Origin: Thiobacillus denitrificans ATCC 25259
GTDB taxonomy: Bacteria > Pseudomonadota > Gammaproteobacteria > Burkholderiales > Thiobacillaceae
Direction of reading: 5' to 3'
Assembly (NCBI RefSeq): GCF_000012745.1
Contig: NC_007404.1
Coordinates: 2,418,001 to 2,482,000, forward strand
DNA: 64,000 bases
Positions 50,703-59,202 of the stretch are shown here, piece by piece; position 1 is the first letter of the stretch; each line of letters begins with the position of its first letter. The notes below the pieces were generated by a model. It did not search any database. It was not told where the DNA came from and saw only the letters and a list, made by a program, of their open reading frames with translations. The translations under genes were made by a program, and so were the position numbers.

Positions 50703-51110
50703 ACCCGGCATCTGCACCCTCTTCGACTTCTCCGCGTTTGCTCGCCCGGCACGCTGACCCGGCCTGAATAGCCAGCTCGACACCGTCATGCCGTCGGATA
50801 CGCGACGCCGGCGACAAGGCCCCGTGAACACGACGCATTGTCCCAGCACCCGGATTTTCTGCACGCGTCGCCAAGCTCCCGGCGGAACGCAGCGGATATA
50901 ATCGCCTGACTCCGGAACCTTGGGCAAAGCTCTCGGGCCCGGCTCAATCGATCGGGATGCATGCGACTGACTCACTCACGGACTCCATCGACGCGCGTCA
51001 TGCTTGATTCTGCGCGCCATCCCGCCGGCCGATCGCCGCACCGGCGAACACGGCCTTTCCTCCGCCCTACCGATTCCACGCATACCGCGGGCCTACGCAG
51101 CTTCGAGCCT
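50703..51110. other. Non-coding stretch between the ArsR-type gene and the RND operon
   Basis: About 400 bases with no convincing ORF. A perfect TATAAT occurs at 50897-50902, without a clear -35, and might start a long leader or a small RNA. The only ORF of size (50961-51170) is Arg/Ser/Pro-rich, overlaps the next gene and looks non-coding. No terminator hairpin with T-run follows the ArsR-type gene. Confidence 0.4.
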
Positions 51111-51139
51111 TTGAATCTTCCGGAATCGACGGATACTTT
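51111..51139 (+). promoter_or_regulatory. Sigma-70 promoter candidate of the RND/thiol operon
   Basis: TTGAAT (51111-51116) and TACTTT (51134-51139) are separated by 17 bases, the optimal spacing. Transcription would start near 51146, just before GGAGA (51152-51156), leaving a very short leader. Confidence 0.5.
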
Positions 51140-51163
51140 AATGAATTGCCTGGAGATTTGCCC

Positions 51164-52204
51164 GTGCTGAGTCCCGTTCGTCTACTGGTCTGCGCCCTCC
51201 TGCTCTCGCCTTCCGCCTGGGGGGCACTACCGTTCGCGGTTGCGCCGGTCAAATATCAGGTCGCGGACAGCGGCTACAGCACCGAAGCGAGCGTAGAAGC
51301 GGTCAAACAGTCGACGCTCGCCGCGCAGGTTTCCGGCCGGGTTGCAGCGGTCAACTTCGACGCCGGCGATTACGTCAAGGCGGGCACGGTGCTCGTGCGG
51401 CTGTCGGCGCAGGAGCTCTCGTCGGCCGTTGCCGGCAGCCAGGCACAGGTCGCGGAAGCCGCGGCGGCGCTCGCCAATGCACGTGCCAATTACGAGCGCC
51501 AGCAGCAGCTGTTCCGCCAGCGATTCATCAGCCAGGCCGCGCTCGACCGCGCCACCGCCGAGTTCCGCGCCGCCGAGGCAGCGGCGCGCGCAGCCCGCGC
51601 CGGGGCCGGCGAGTCTTCCGCGGTACGCGGCTACACCGTGATCCGCGCGCCGTATTCGGGCGTCGTCGCGGCGCGCCACGTCGAGGTCGGTGAAACGGTG
51701 ACACCCGGCAAGCCATTGATGACCGGCTTCGACCCCAAGGACATGCGGGTCGTCGCCAACATCCCGCAATACAAGCTTGCCACCGTGAAGGCCGCGCCGC
51801 GCGTCGCGGTCGAAATCCCCTCGCTCAACAAGTGGATCGACGCCGTCGGCGTCACGGTCCTCCCCTCGGCCGACGCGGCGACGCACACGGTCAAGGTGCG
51901 GCTCGACCTGCCGGCCGACGTCGACGGCGTCATCCCCGGCATGTTCGCGCGCGCGCACTTCTCGACCGGAAGCGCGCGCAAGCTCGTGATCCCGCTCGCC
52001 GCGCTGGTGCGCCGGTCCGAGATCACGGCCGTCTACGTCGTCAGCGGCGAGCGGGTGAGCCTGCGCCAGCTGCGCCTCGGGACGCCGAATGCGCGCGGCC
52101 AGGTCGAAGTGCTCGCGGGACTCAATCCCGGCGACATCATCGCGCTCGAGCCGATCAAGGCCGGGATCTACGCCAAGAGCGCCGCCAACAAATCGGCCAA
52201 ATAA
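51164..52204 (+). CDS. RND efflux periplasmic adaptor subunit
   Basis: A 346-residue membrane-fusion protein with a signal peptide (MLSPVRLLVCALLLSPSAWG). It shows the split lipoyl/biotinyl-like halves (STLAAQVSGRVAAVNFDAGDYVKAGTVLVRL and YTVIRAPYSGVVAARHVEVGETV), a helical hairpin between them and the beta-barrel/MP domains (PGMFARAHFSTGSARKLVIP). It is short for the family. GTG at 51164 was chosen for its GGAGA site seven bases upstream; TTG codons at 51146 and 51158 are alternatives. The permease gene follows 12 bases downstream. Confidence 0.88.
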   Translation: MLSPVRLLVCALLLSPSAWGALPFAVAPVKYQVADSGYSTEASVEAVKQSTLAAQVSGRVAAVNFDAGDYVKAGTVLVRLSAQELSSAVAGSQAQVAEAAAALANARANYERQQQLFRQRFISQAALDRATAEFRAAEAAARAARAGAGESSAVRGYTVIRAPYSGVVAARHVEVGETVTPGKPLMTGFDPKDMRVVANIPQYKLATVKAAPRVAVEIPSLNKWIDAVGVTVLPSADAATHTVKVRLDLPADVDGVIPGMFARAHFSTGSARKLVIPLAALVRRSEITAVYVVSGERVSLRQLRLGTPNARGQVEVLAGLNPGDIIALEPIKAGIYAKSAANKSAK

Positions 52205-52216
52205 GCGCAGACAGCC

Positions 52217-55200
52217 ATGGGACTCTCCGGACGCGTCGCCCGCTTCTTCCTCACCTCGCAGCTGACGCCGCTCATCGCCCTGATGGCGGCCCTGCTCGGT
52301 CTCTTCGCCATCCTCGTCACGCCGCGGGAAGAGGAACCGCAGATCAACGTGACCATGGCCAACGTGTTCATTCCCTTCCCCGGTGCGTCGGCGAAGGACG
52401 TCGAAGCCCTGGTCGCCACGCCCGCGGAGCAGGTGTTGTCGCAGATTTCCGGCATCGAACACGTCTACTCGGTGTCGAAACCGGGCATGGCGATCCTGAC
52501 CGTGCAGTATCTGGTCGGCCAGGATCGTACCCAGGCCTTGGTCCGGCTCTACGACACGATCCAGGCCAACCGCGACTGGGTCTCGCCCGAACTCGGCGTC
52601 GGCGAGCCGATCATCAAGCCGCTCGGCATCGACGACGTGCCGATCGTGACCGTGACGCTGTGGACGCGCGACCCCAAGCGCGCCGCCTACGAACTCGAGC
52701 AGGCCGCGCACGCCGCCGAGATCGAATTGAAGCGCATCGCCGGAACGCGCGAGGTCACGACCGTCGGCGGCCCCGGCCGCGCGGTGCGGGTGATGATGGA
52801 CCCCGACCGCATGGCGGCCTTCGACGTCTCGGCGCAGGACATCCGCGATGCCTTGCAGGTGTCGAACGCCGCCCAGCCGTCGGGAACGCTGGTGTCGAAC
52901 AACCGCGAGATCCTGGTGCAGACCGGCACCTTTCTTTCCGGAGTCGACGACGTCAAGCAGCTCGTGGTCGGCGTCGCCGAGGGCCGGCCGGTCTACATGA
53001 ACGACATCGCGAGCGTCGTCGGCGGCGCCGATCAGCCGGCGCGCTATGTCTGGCACGGACCGGGGGCCGGGGGCACGCACCAGGCCGACAGCGGCCAGAC
53101 CTTCCCGGCCGTCACGCTCGCAGTCTCGAAAAAACCGGGCGAAAACGCGGTCGACGTCGCGCAAAAGGTCATCGAGCGCGTCGCCTCGTTGCAGAACAGC
53201 GTACTTCCCGAAGGGGTCGAGGCGAGCGTCACGCGCAACTATGGCGCGACCGCTGACGACAAGGCGAAGAAGCTCATCCAGAAGCTGATTTTCGCGACCG
53301 CCTCGGTCGTGCTGCTGGTCCTCTTCGCGCTCGGCAAGCGCGAAGCGCTGATCGTCGGCGCCGCCGTGCTGCTGACGCTCGCGGCGACGCTGTTCGCGTC
53401 GTGGGCCTGGGGGTTCACGCTGAACCGCGTGTCGCTGTTCGCGCTGATCTTCTCGATCGGCATCCTCGTCGACGACGCCATCGTCGTCGTCGAGAACATC
53501 CACCGCCGCATGAGCCTCGACCACGACGGCCTGGAGGCGATCATTCCGCGCGCCGTCGACGAAGTCGGCGGGCCGACCATCCTCGCGACGCTGACCGTGA
53601 TCGCCGCGCTGCTGCCAATGGCCTTCGTCACCGGCCTCATGGGGCCGTACATGAGCCCGATTCCGATCAACGCGTCGATCGGCATGCTGATCTCGCTGGC
53701 GATCGCCTTCATCGTCACGCCCTGGCTCGCGCTCAAGCTTATCCGCAATGCCCCCCACGCCGGGCACACCGCGGGCGAGGACAGGCTGCACGCGCTCTTC
53801 CGCACGCGCCTGACACCTTTTCTGCGCGGCGCGGACGGCAAGCGGGCGCGCAACAAGCTGTGGCTCGGGATCGCGCTCGCGATCCTGGTCTCGGTCGCGC
53901 TGCCGGCGGTGCAGCTCGTGATCCTGAAAATGCTGCCCTTCGACAACAAGTCGGAATTCCAGATCGTCGTCGACATGCCGGTCGGCACGCCGCTCGAAAA
54001 GACCGCGCAAGTCCTCGCCGAGATGGGCGCGGCGGTCGCCGAGATGCCGGAAGTCACCGACTACCAGGCCTACGCCGGCACCGCCGCGCCGATCAACTTC
54101 AACGGCCTCGTGCGCCAGTATTACCTGCGCGCCGGACCCGAGGTCGGCGACCTGCAGGTCAACCTCGTCGACAAGCACGACCGCGACCGCAAGAGCCACG
54201 AGATCGCCCAGGCCGTTCGCCCGCGGGTCGAGGCCGTAGCGCGGCGTCACGGCGCTGACGTCAAGGTCGTCGAAGTGCCGCCCGGGCCGCCGGTGATGTC
54301 GCCGATCGTCGCCGAAGTCTACGGCCCCGACTACGAGGCCCAGATCGCCGTCGCCAAGCAGGTGCGCGGCGTTTTCGAGAAGACCGAGGGCATCGTCGCG
54401 ATCGACGACACGGTCGAGGACGACGCCCAGCGGCTGGTCCTGCGCGTGCTGCAGAACAAGGCAGCGCTCGCCGGCGTTGCGCAGAAGGACGTGGTTGCGG
54501 CGATGCGCATGGGGCTTTCGGGCGAGAACGTCACGCCGATCCACGGCAGCGGCGCCAAATACGAGATCCCGGTGCGCATCACGCTGCCGCCCGAGCGCCA
54601 GAGCGAGATCGACGAACTGCTGAAGCTGACCGTGCGCGGCGCCAACGGCAACCTCGTCCCCTTGTCGGAGCTCGTCGAGGTGCTGCCGAGCGCGCGCGAG
54701 AAGACGATTTATCACAAGGATCTTCTGCCGGTCGTCTTCGTCTTCGGCGACACCGGCGGCAAGACCGACTCCCCGCTCTACGGCCTGTTCGGCATGCGCG
54801 GCGCGCTCGAGGGCAAGGCGCTCGAACAGGGCGGCAGCCTCGCCGAATATTTCATCACCCAGCCCGCCGATCCCTACGCCGGTTTCAGCCTGAAATGGGA
54901 CGGTGAGTGGCAGGTGACCTACGAAACCTTCCGCGACATGGGGATCGCCTACGCGGTCGGACTGTTGCTGATCTATCTGCTGGTCGTCGCGCAGTTCAAG
55001 AGCTACCTGACGCCGCTCGTCATCATGGCGCCGATTCCGCTCACAGTCATCGGCGTGATGCCCGGACACGCGCTGCTCGGCGCCCAGTTCACCGCGACGT
55101 CGATGATCGGCATGATCGCGCTCGCCGGCATCATCGTGCGCAACTCGATCCTGCTCGTCGATTTCATCAACGAGCAGGCCGCTGCCGGGGTGCCGTTCCA

Positions 55201-55414
55201 GGAAGCCGTGATCCAGGCCGGCGCGACCCGCGCCAAACCCATCGTACTGACCGGCCTCGCGGCCATGCTCGGTGCGTTCTTCATTCTCGATGACCCGATC
55301 TTCTCGGGCCTCGCGGTATCCTTGATTTTTGGCATCTTCGTCTCCACCTTGCTGACGCTGGGCGTCATCCCCGTGCTCTATTACGCCGCGAATTACCGCA
55401 AACACTTGTCCTAG
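52217..55414 (+). CDS. RND efflux permease (AcrB/HAE-type)
   Basis: A 1065-residue proton-driven inner-membrane pump with twelve spans and two large periplasmic loops. The GxxxDxxxVVxEN motif is visible as FSIGILVDDAIVVVENIHRRM (conserved aspartates for proton relay), and the second half shows ALAGIIVRNSILLVDFINEQ. It pairs with the adaptor upstream, but no TolC-like gene follows, so a distant outer-membrane channel must be used. Location between a persulfide-sensor-type regulator and thiol genes suggests, but does not prove, export of a sulfur or electrophile stressor. Confidence 0.92.
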   Translation: MGLSGRVARFFLTSQLTPLIALMAALLGLFAILVTPREEEPQINVTMANVFIPFPGASAKDVEALVATPAEQVLSQISGIEHVYSVSKPGMAILTVQYLVGQDRTQALVRLYDTIQANRDWVSPELGVGEPIIKPLGIDDVPIVTVTLWTRDPKRAAYELEQAAHAAEIELKRIAGTREVTTVGGPGRAVRVMMDPDRMAAFDVSAQDIRDALQVSNAAQPSGTLVSNNREILVQTGTFLSGVDDVKQLVVGVAEGRPVYMNDIASVVGGADQPARYVWHGPGAGGTHQADSGQTFPAVTLAVSKKPGENAVDVAQKVIERVASLQNSVLPEGVEASVTRNYGATADDKAKKLIQKLIFATASVVLLVLFALGKREALIVGAAVLLTLAATLFASWAWGFTLNRVSLFALIFSIGILVDDAIVVVENIHRRMSLDHDGLEAIIPRAVDEVGGPTILATLTVIAALLPMAFVTGLMGPYMSPIPINASIGMLISLAIAFIVTPWLALKLIRNAPHAGHTAGEDRLHALFRTRLTPFLRGADGKRARNKLWLGIALAILVSVALPAVQLVILKMLPFDNKSEFQIVVDMPVGTPLEKTAQVLAEMGAAVAEMPEVTDYQAYAGTAAPINFNGLVRQYYLRAGPEVGDLQVNLVDKHDRDRKSHEIAQAVRPRVEAVARRHGADVKVVEVPPGPPVMSPIVAEVYGPDYEAQIAVAKQVRGVFEKTEGIVAIDDTVEDDAQRLVLRVLQNKAALAGVAQKDVVAAMRMGLSGENVTPIHGSGAKYEIPVRITLPPERQSEIDELLKLTVRGANGNLVPLSELVEVLPSAREKTIYHKDLLPVVFVFGDTGGKTDSPLYGLFGMRGALEGKALEQGGSLAEYFITQPADPYAGFSLKWDGEWQVTYETFRDMGIAYAVGLLLIYLLVVAQFKSYLTPLVIMAPIPLTVIGVMPGHALLGAQFTATSMIGMIALAGIIVRNSILLVDFINEQAAAGVPFQEAVIQAGATRAKPIVLTGLAAMLGAFFILDDPIFSGLAVSLIFGIFVSTLLTLGVIPVLYYAANYRKHLS

Positions 55415-55424
55415 GAGTTTCACC

Positions 55425-55643
55425 ATGACCGTTGAACGCTTGGTCCGCATCATCGCGGGTTTCTTCATCATGCTGTCGCTGGCGCTGGCCCACGCGGCCG
55501 GCAGCGTCGACATGACGTCGCTGTCGTGGCTGTGGTTCACGGCCTTCGTCGGCTTCAACCTTTTCCAGTCCGGTTTCACCCGCTTCTGTCCGATGGACAC
55601 CATGCTGAAGAAAGCCGGCGTCAAATCCGGCTGCGGTCTGTAG
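55425..55643 (+). CDS. DUF2892 (YgaP-type transmembrane domain) protein
   Basis: A 72-residue membrane protein with two spans (LVRIIAGFFIMLSLALAHA and LSWLWFTAFVGFNLFQS) and the conserved cysteine segment FTRFCPMDTMLKKAGV. This domain is fused to a rhodanese in E. coli YgaP. Here the rhodanese is encoded separately, starting 9 bases downstream, so the pair may form a split YgaP. AGGAG precedes the ATG. Confidence 0.85.
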   Translation: MTVERLVRIIAGFFIMLSLALAHAAGSVDMTSLSWLWFTAFVGFNLFQSGFTRFCPMDTMLKKAGVKSGCGL

Positions 55644-55652
55644 GAAGACCTC

Positions 55653-56069
55653 ATGGACATGCAATTCCTGCAGGACAACTGGATGCTCGTCGCCCTCGCG
55701 CTGATATCGGGCGCGATGCTCGTCTGGTCCTTCGTCGGCGGCTCGCTTTCCGGCGTCGAACAGGCCGACACGCTCAAGGCGACGCGGCTGTTCAACGACG
55801 ACGCCCTCGTCCTCGACGTGCGCGAAGACAAGGAATACGCGGCCGGCCACATTCCGAAGGCCAAGCACATCCCGCTCGGGCAGCTTCAGAGCCGGCTCAG
55901 CGAGCTCGACAAGCACAAGAACAAGCCCGTGCTCGTCACCTGTCGCAGCGGCAACCGCTCGGCGCACGCCTGCCGCATCCTGAAGAAGGCCGGTTTCGAA
56001 TCCGTGTACAACCAGGCCGGCGGCATCCTCGCGTGGGAACGCGCCAATCTTCCGGTCACTCAGAAATAA
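55653..56069 (+). CDS. Membrane-anchored rhodanese-like sulfurtransferase
   Basis: A 138-residue protein with an N-terminal membrane span (MLVALALISGAMLVWSFVGG) and a rhodanese domain. The persulfide-carrying cysteine is C97 in TCRSGNRSA, a six-residue active-site loop as in sulfur transferases. LVLDVREDKEYAAGHIPKAKHI is the substrate-side motif. It sits between DUF2892 and glutaredoxin genes and is likely to handle sulfane sulfur at the membrane. Confidence 0.9.
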   Translation: MDMQFLQDNWMLVALALISGAMLVWSFVGGSLSGVEQADTLKATRLFNDDALVLDVREDKEYAAGHIPKAKHIPLGQLQSRLSELDKHKNKPVLVTCRSGNRSAHACRILKKAGFESVYNQAGGILAWERANLPVTQK

Positions 56070-56078
56070 GGAGCCCCC

Positions 56079-56342
56079 ATGGCTAAAGTCGTGATGTACT
56101 GCACCGCCGTCTGCCCGTATTGCGTCGCCGCCGAGCGGCTGCTGAAAAGCCGCGGCGTCGCCGAAATCGAAAAGATTCGCGTCGACCTCGACCCCTCCCG
56201 CATGGACGAGATGATCGAGCGCTCGGGCGGGCGCCGTACCGTGCCCCAGGTGTTCATCGGCGACACCCACGTCGGCGGCTTCGACGACACCTCCGCGCTC
56301 GACGCGGCCGGCGAGCTGCTGCCGTTGCTCGCGCGCGACTGA
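56079..56342 (+). CDS. grxC: Glutaredoxin 3
   Basis: An 87-residue dithiol glutaredoxin with CPYC at residues 12-15, RRTVPQVFIGDTHVGGFDD for glutathione binding and normal Grx3 length. AAGGAG precedes the ATG. It lies in the rhodanese-Grx-Trx series and 570 bases before secB; the grxC-secB-gpsA arrangement is widely conserved. Confidence 0.94.
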   Translation: MAKVVMYCTAVCPYCVAAERLLKSRGVAEIEKIRVDLDPSRMDEMIERSGGRRTVPQVFIGDTHVGGFDDTSALDAAGELLPLLARD

Positions 56343-56423
56343 CCGCAGCGGCGGGCGCCACTTGAATTTTCCGGCGCCTTCCCCCACCTTGAAGCGAAGC
56401 CCTTTCGTTTCGAGGACGCCGCC

Positions 56424-56852
56424 ATGGAACTCGCCTGCCCCCACTGCCTCGCCGTCAACCGCGTGCCCGACGAGCGCCTCGCCGAGTCGCCGAAGTGCGG
56501 CAAGTGCGGCGCCGTGCTCCTGCCGGCAAAGCCACTCGACCTGACGGCCGACAGCTTCGACCGCTTCATCGCACGCGCCGGCCTGCCGGTTCTCGTCGAC
56601 TTCTGGGCCGAGTGGTGCGGCCCATGCAAGATGATGGCGCCCGTGTTCCAGCAGGTCGCAGCCGAGATGGCGACGCGGGTGCGCTTCGCCAAGGTCGACA
56701 CCGAGGCCGAGCCGCAGGTCTCGATGCGCCATCACATCAAGGGCATCCCGAGCCTGATCCTGTTCCGCAACGGCGCCGAGGCCGCGCGCACGTCGGGCGC
56801 GATGGACGGCCATGCGCTGAAACGCTGGCTCGCGGCGCAAGGGATTCGATAG
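56424..56852 (+). CDS. trxC: Thioredoxin 2 (zinc-finger thioredoxin)
   Basis: A 142-residue thioredoxin with an N-terminal zinc module (C5, C8, C25, C28: CPHC...CGKC) and the active site WCGPC (C65/C68) plus the cis-proline loop KGIPSLILF. In E. coli Trx2 is OxyR-controlled and oxidative-stress related. It is inserted between grxC and secB, consistent with a thiol-stress theme in the preceding genes. A clear hairpin terminator follows. Confidence 0.94.
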   Translation: MELACPHCLAVNRVPDERLAESPKCGKCGAVLLPAKPLDLTADSFDRFIARAGLPVLVDFWAEWCGPCKMMAPVFQQVAAEMATRVRFAKVDTEAEPQVSMRHHIKGIPSLILFRNGAEAARTSGAMDGHALKRWLAAQGIR

Positions 56853-56870
56853 CGCGTTAAAATAAGCCTT

Positions 56871-56894
56871 CCGGAGCCTGCGGCTCCGGTTTTC
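56871..56894 (+). terminator. Intrinsic terminator between trxC and secB
   Basis: CCGGAGCC (56871-56878) pairs with GGCTCCGG (56882-56889) around a 3-base loop and is followed by TTTTC (56890-56894). It ends only 17 bases before the secB ATG, and a TAAAAT -10-like element sits upstream at 56858-56863, so it may also act in the secB leader. Confidence 0.75.
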
Positions 56895-56911
56895 TTATTC
56901 AGGGGGAGACC

Positions 56912-57370
56912 ATGAGCGACGCGCAGCAGCCCGTATTCAACATCGAGAAACTCTACGTCAAGGATTTGTCGGTCGAGGTTCCGAATGCCCCCGCCGTCTA
57001 CCTCGAACGCGAAGCGCCGCAGATGGAAGTCAACATGTCGACCGAAAGCCGCGCGCTCAACGAAGACATGTATCACAGCAGCATCACGGTGACGGTCACG
57101 GCGAAGCTCGGCGACAAGACGATGTTCCTCGTCGAATGTACGCAAGCCGGCATCTTCCGCATCCAGAACGTACCCCAGGACCAGATGCCGATGGTCCTCG
57201 GCATCGGCTGCCCGAACATCGTTTTCCCCTATCTCAGGGAGACCGTGTCCGACGTCGTGATCCGCGCGGGCTTCCCGCCTCTGCTCCTGAACCCGGTCAA
57301 CTTCGAAGCCATTTTCGTGCAGCAACAGCAGGCCCAGCAGCAACAGGCGGGCGCCGCGCAGACGCATTGA
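56912..57370 (+). CDS. secB: Protein-export chaperone SecB
   Basis: A 152-residue homotetrameric chaperone that keeps preproteins unfolded for SecA. FNIEKLYVKDLSVEVPNAP, MEVNMSTE and NIVFPYLRETVSDVVIRAGFPPLLLNPVNFEAIF are the family signatures. The C-terminus is unusually glutamine-rich (VQQQQAQQQQAG). AGGGGGA precedes the ATG. Conserved neighbours grxC and gpsA are present. Confidence 0.97.
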   Translation: MSDAQQPVFNIEKLYVKDLSVEVPNAPAVYLEREAPQMEVNMSTESRALNEDMYHSSITVTVTAKLGDKTMFLVECTQAGIFRIQNVPQDQMPMVLGIGCPNIVFPYLRETVSDVVIRAGFPPLLLNPVNFEAIFVQQQQAQQQQAGAAQTH

Positions 57371-57384
57371 GCGGGATCCCGAAT

Positions 57385-57837
57385 TTGCGAATACCGCGCC
57401 CCGCGCCGCTTTTCCTGGGCAGCCTGTTGCTGCTCGGCAACCCGGCCGCGAATGCCCTCGACTTTCGCACCACGAGCCGACCGGCGCTGCTGTACACCGC
57501 GCCGTCGAACACGGCCGGCAAGGTCGCGATCGCCGGCAGCGGGTTGCCACTCGAAGTCGTCGTCGACACCGAAAACTGGGCCAAGGTCCGCGATCACAGC
57601 GGGCGCCTCGCATGGATCGAGAAAGCGGCGCTGGGTGGCAGCAGAAACGTCGTCGTCAAGGCCGAGACGAGCCTTGTCCGCACGCAGCCGCGGCCCGACG
57701 CGGAAGTCGCGTTTCGCGTCGCGCGCGGCGTGCTGCTCGGGGTGACCGGCGAACCCGACGCCTACGGCTGGCTGCCCGTCAAGCACGCCGACGGCATGGC
57801 CGGTTGGCTGCCCTTGCACGAGGTCTGGGGTCGATGA
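57385..57837 (+). CDS. Exported protein with tandem bacterial SH3-like domains
   Basis: A 150-residue protein. From TTG 57385 it has a signal peptide (RIPRPAPLFLGSLLLLGNPAANA), then two SH3-like repeats (RPALLYTAPSNTAGKVAIAGSGLPLEVVVDTENWAKVRDHSGRL and TSLVRTQPRPDAEVAFRVARGVLLGVTGE). This is the SH3b/YgiM-like layout that binds peptidoglycan or proteins at the envelope. No ATG exists in frame; an alternative TTG at 57367 overlaps the secB stop. The stop overlaps the gpsA ATG (ATGA). Confidence 0.8.
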   Translation: MRIPRPAPLFLGSLLLLGNPAANALDFRTTSRPALLYTAPSNTAGKVAIAGSGLPLEVVVDTENWAKVRDHSGRLAWIEKAALGGSRNVVVKAETSLVRTQPRPDAEVAFRVARGVLLGVTGEPDAYGWLPVKHADGMAGWLPLHEVWGR

Positions 57838-58820
57838 AGCTCACCGTACTCGGCGCCGGCGCGTGGGGAACGGCGCTGGCCGCGAGCTGGGCGTCGCAGC
57901 ATGCGGTGACGCTGTGGGGGCGCAATGCACGCGATGTCGACACGATGCGCGCCTCCCGCGTCAATACCCACTATCTGCCCGGCTGCCCACTTCCTTCGTC
58001 GCTCGCCCTGAGCGCCGATTTCGACCGCGCGCTCGAGGCGGCCGAACTCATCGTCATCGCCGTACCCAGCAGCGGCCTGCGCGCGACGCTCGCAGCGCTG
58101 GCCCGCCGGCCCGCGCTGCCGCCCATCCTCTGGGTATGCAAGGGCTTCGAGCCGGGCACCCGGCGGCTTCCGCACCAACTCGTCGCCGAACTTCTGCCGG
58201 CGGGCGCCGAGACTGGCGTGCTGTCGGGCCCGAGCTTTGCCCAGGAGGTGGCGCACGGCTATCCCACCGCGCTCACCCTGGCGTCGGCAGACATTGCGCT
58301 GGCGCAGCGGCTCGCCGAGGCGCTGTCCGGAAACCGCCTGCGACTTTACGCGCACGACGACGTCGTCGGAGTCGAGATCGGGGGCGCGCTGAAGAACGTC
58401 ATGGCGATCGCCGCGGGCATCTGCGACGGACTCAATTTCGGCCACAACGCGCGCGCCGCGCTGATCACGCGCGGACTCGCCGAAATGACCCGGCTCGGGG
58501 TCGACTCCGGCGGCCGATTCGAAACCTTCATGGGGCTGTCCGGCCTCGGCGATCTCATCCTCACGACCACGGGCGATCTCTCGCGCAATCGTCAGGTCGG
58601 CCTGCGCGTCGCCAAGGGGCAGCCGCTCGACCGCATCCTCGACGAACTCGGCCACGTCGCCGAAGGCGTCACGACCGCACGCGAGGTCGCCGCGCTGGCG
58701 GCCGAGCGCGGCGTGGAGATGCCGATCGCGCGCATGGTCTGCCGCATCCTGTTCGAGGGCCTGCCCGCGAGCGAAGCCGTCGACTCGCTGCTCAACCGCG
58801 AAATCCGCTCGGAATTCTAG
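57834..58820 (+). CDS. gpsA: Glycerol-3-phosphate dehydrogenase [NAD(P)+]
   Basis: Makes sn-glycerol-3-phosphate from dihydroxyacetone phosphate for phospholipid synthesis. The 328-residue protein has GAGAWGTALA (NAD motif), WVCKGFEPGT, SGPSFAQEVA, the catalytic lysine in GALKNVMAIAAGICDGL, and GDLILTTTGDLSRNRQVG. It is the last gene of the secB-SH3-gpsA run. Confidence 0.96.
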   Translation: MKLTVLGAGAWGTALAASWASQHAVTLWGRNARDVDTMRASRVNTHYLPGCPLPSSLALSADFDRALEAAELIVIAVPSSGLRATLAALARRPALPPILWVCKGFEPGTRRLPHQLVAELLPAGAETGVLSGPSFAQEVAHGYPTALTLASADIALAQRLAEALSGNRLRLYAHDDVVGVEIGGALKNVMAIAAGICDGLNFGHNARAALITRGLAEMTRLGVDSGGRFETFMGLSGLGDLILTTTGDLSRNRQVGLRVAKGQPLDRILDELGHVAEGVTTAREVAALAAERGVEMPIARMVCRILFEGLPASEAVDSLLNREIRSEF

Positions 58821-58826
58821 GCGCGC

Positions 58827-58997
58827 TCAGGCCTCGGGCGCCGACGCTAGCGGATCCCATTCCCGCAGCCGGCGCTCGGGATCACAGCCACCAGCGCGCG
58901 GCTGAACAGGTAGCCTTGGGCGTAGTCGCTCCGCTGTGTTCGCAGGGGTGCGAGCCGGGCCACGATGTCCTTCCGCGACGACTTTCGATCCGGCCGC
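58827..58997 (-). pseudogene. C-terminal remnant of an EAL-domain (c-di-GMP phosphodiesterase) gene
   Basis: Three fragments of a normal EAL-domain end occur in order on the minus strand but in alternating frames. They are SKVVAEG (from ~58988), RSDYAQGYLFSR, and RRLREWDPLASAPEA ending at a stop at 58827. The usual sequence is ...VVAEGVET...GCDYAQGYLFSRP.... At least two frameshifts separate the fragments, and nothing upstream resembles the rest of the domain, so it is a truncated, decayed gene. It lies between gpsA and a PAS-chemoreceptor gene. Confidence 0.7.
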
Positions 58998-59202
58998 GCT
59001 GTCGACGGCGCCTGTGCCGCCTCCCAGCACGGAACGACGCAACAGGATTCGAACGACGGAAAAACGGAATGGCACAAGTGCCCCGTTCGTACGACTGCCC
59101 ATTCGCTCGCCGGACGAGGGGTGTAGAAACTCGCCGCGACGCGCGCCGCGGGGTCGGAGCGGGGTCGCCAGATCATGCCGCGCAGCCGCAAAGGCGGCGA
59201 AC

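Noticed and set aside
50961-51170. 69-codon ORF between the regulator and RND genes
   Set aside because: Low-complexity Arg/Ser/Pro sequence, no ribosome-binding site, overlaps the adaptor start.
51227-55870. 1547-codon open frame on the minus strand
   Set aside because: It is antisense to the RND adaptor and permease genes, has an Arg/His/Asp-rich composition with no domain, and is an artefact of high GC content.
57301-57366. CAG/CAA repeats at the 3' end of secB as a repeat element or CRISPR-like array
   Set aside because: They encode the glutamine-rich tail of SecB and are too short and irregular for an array.
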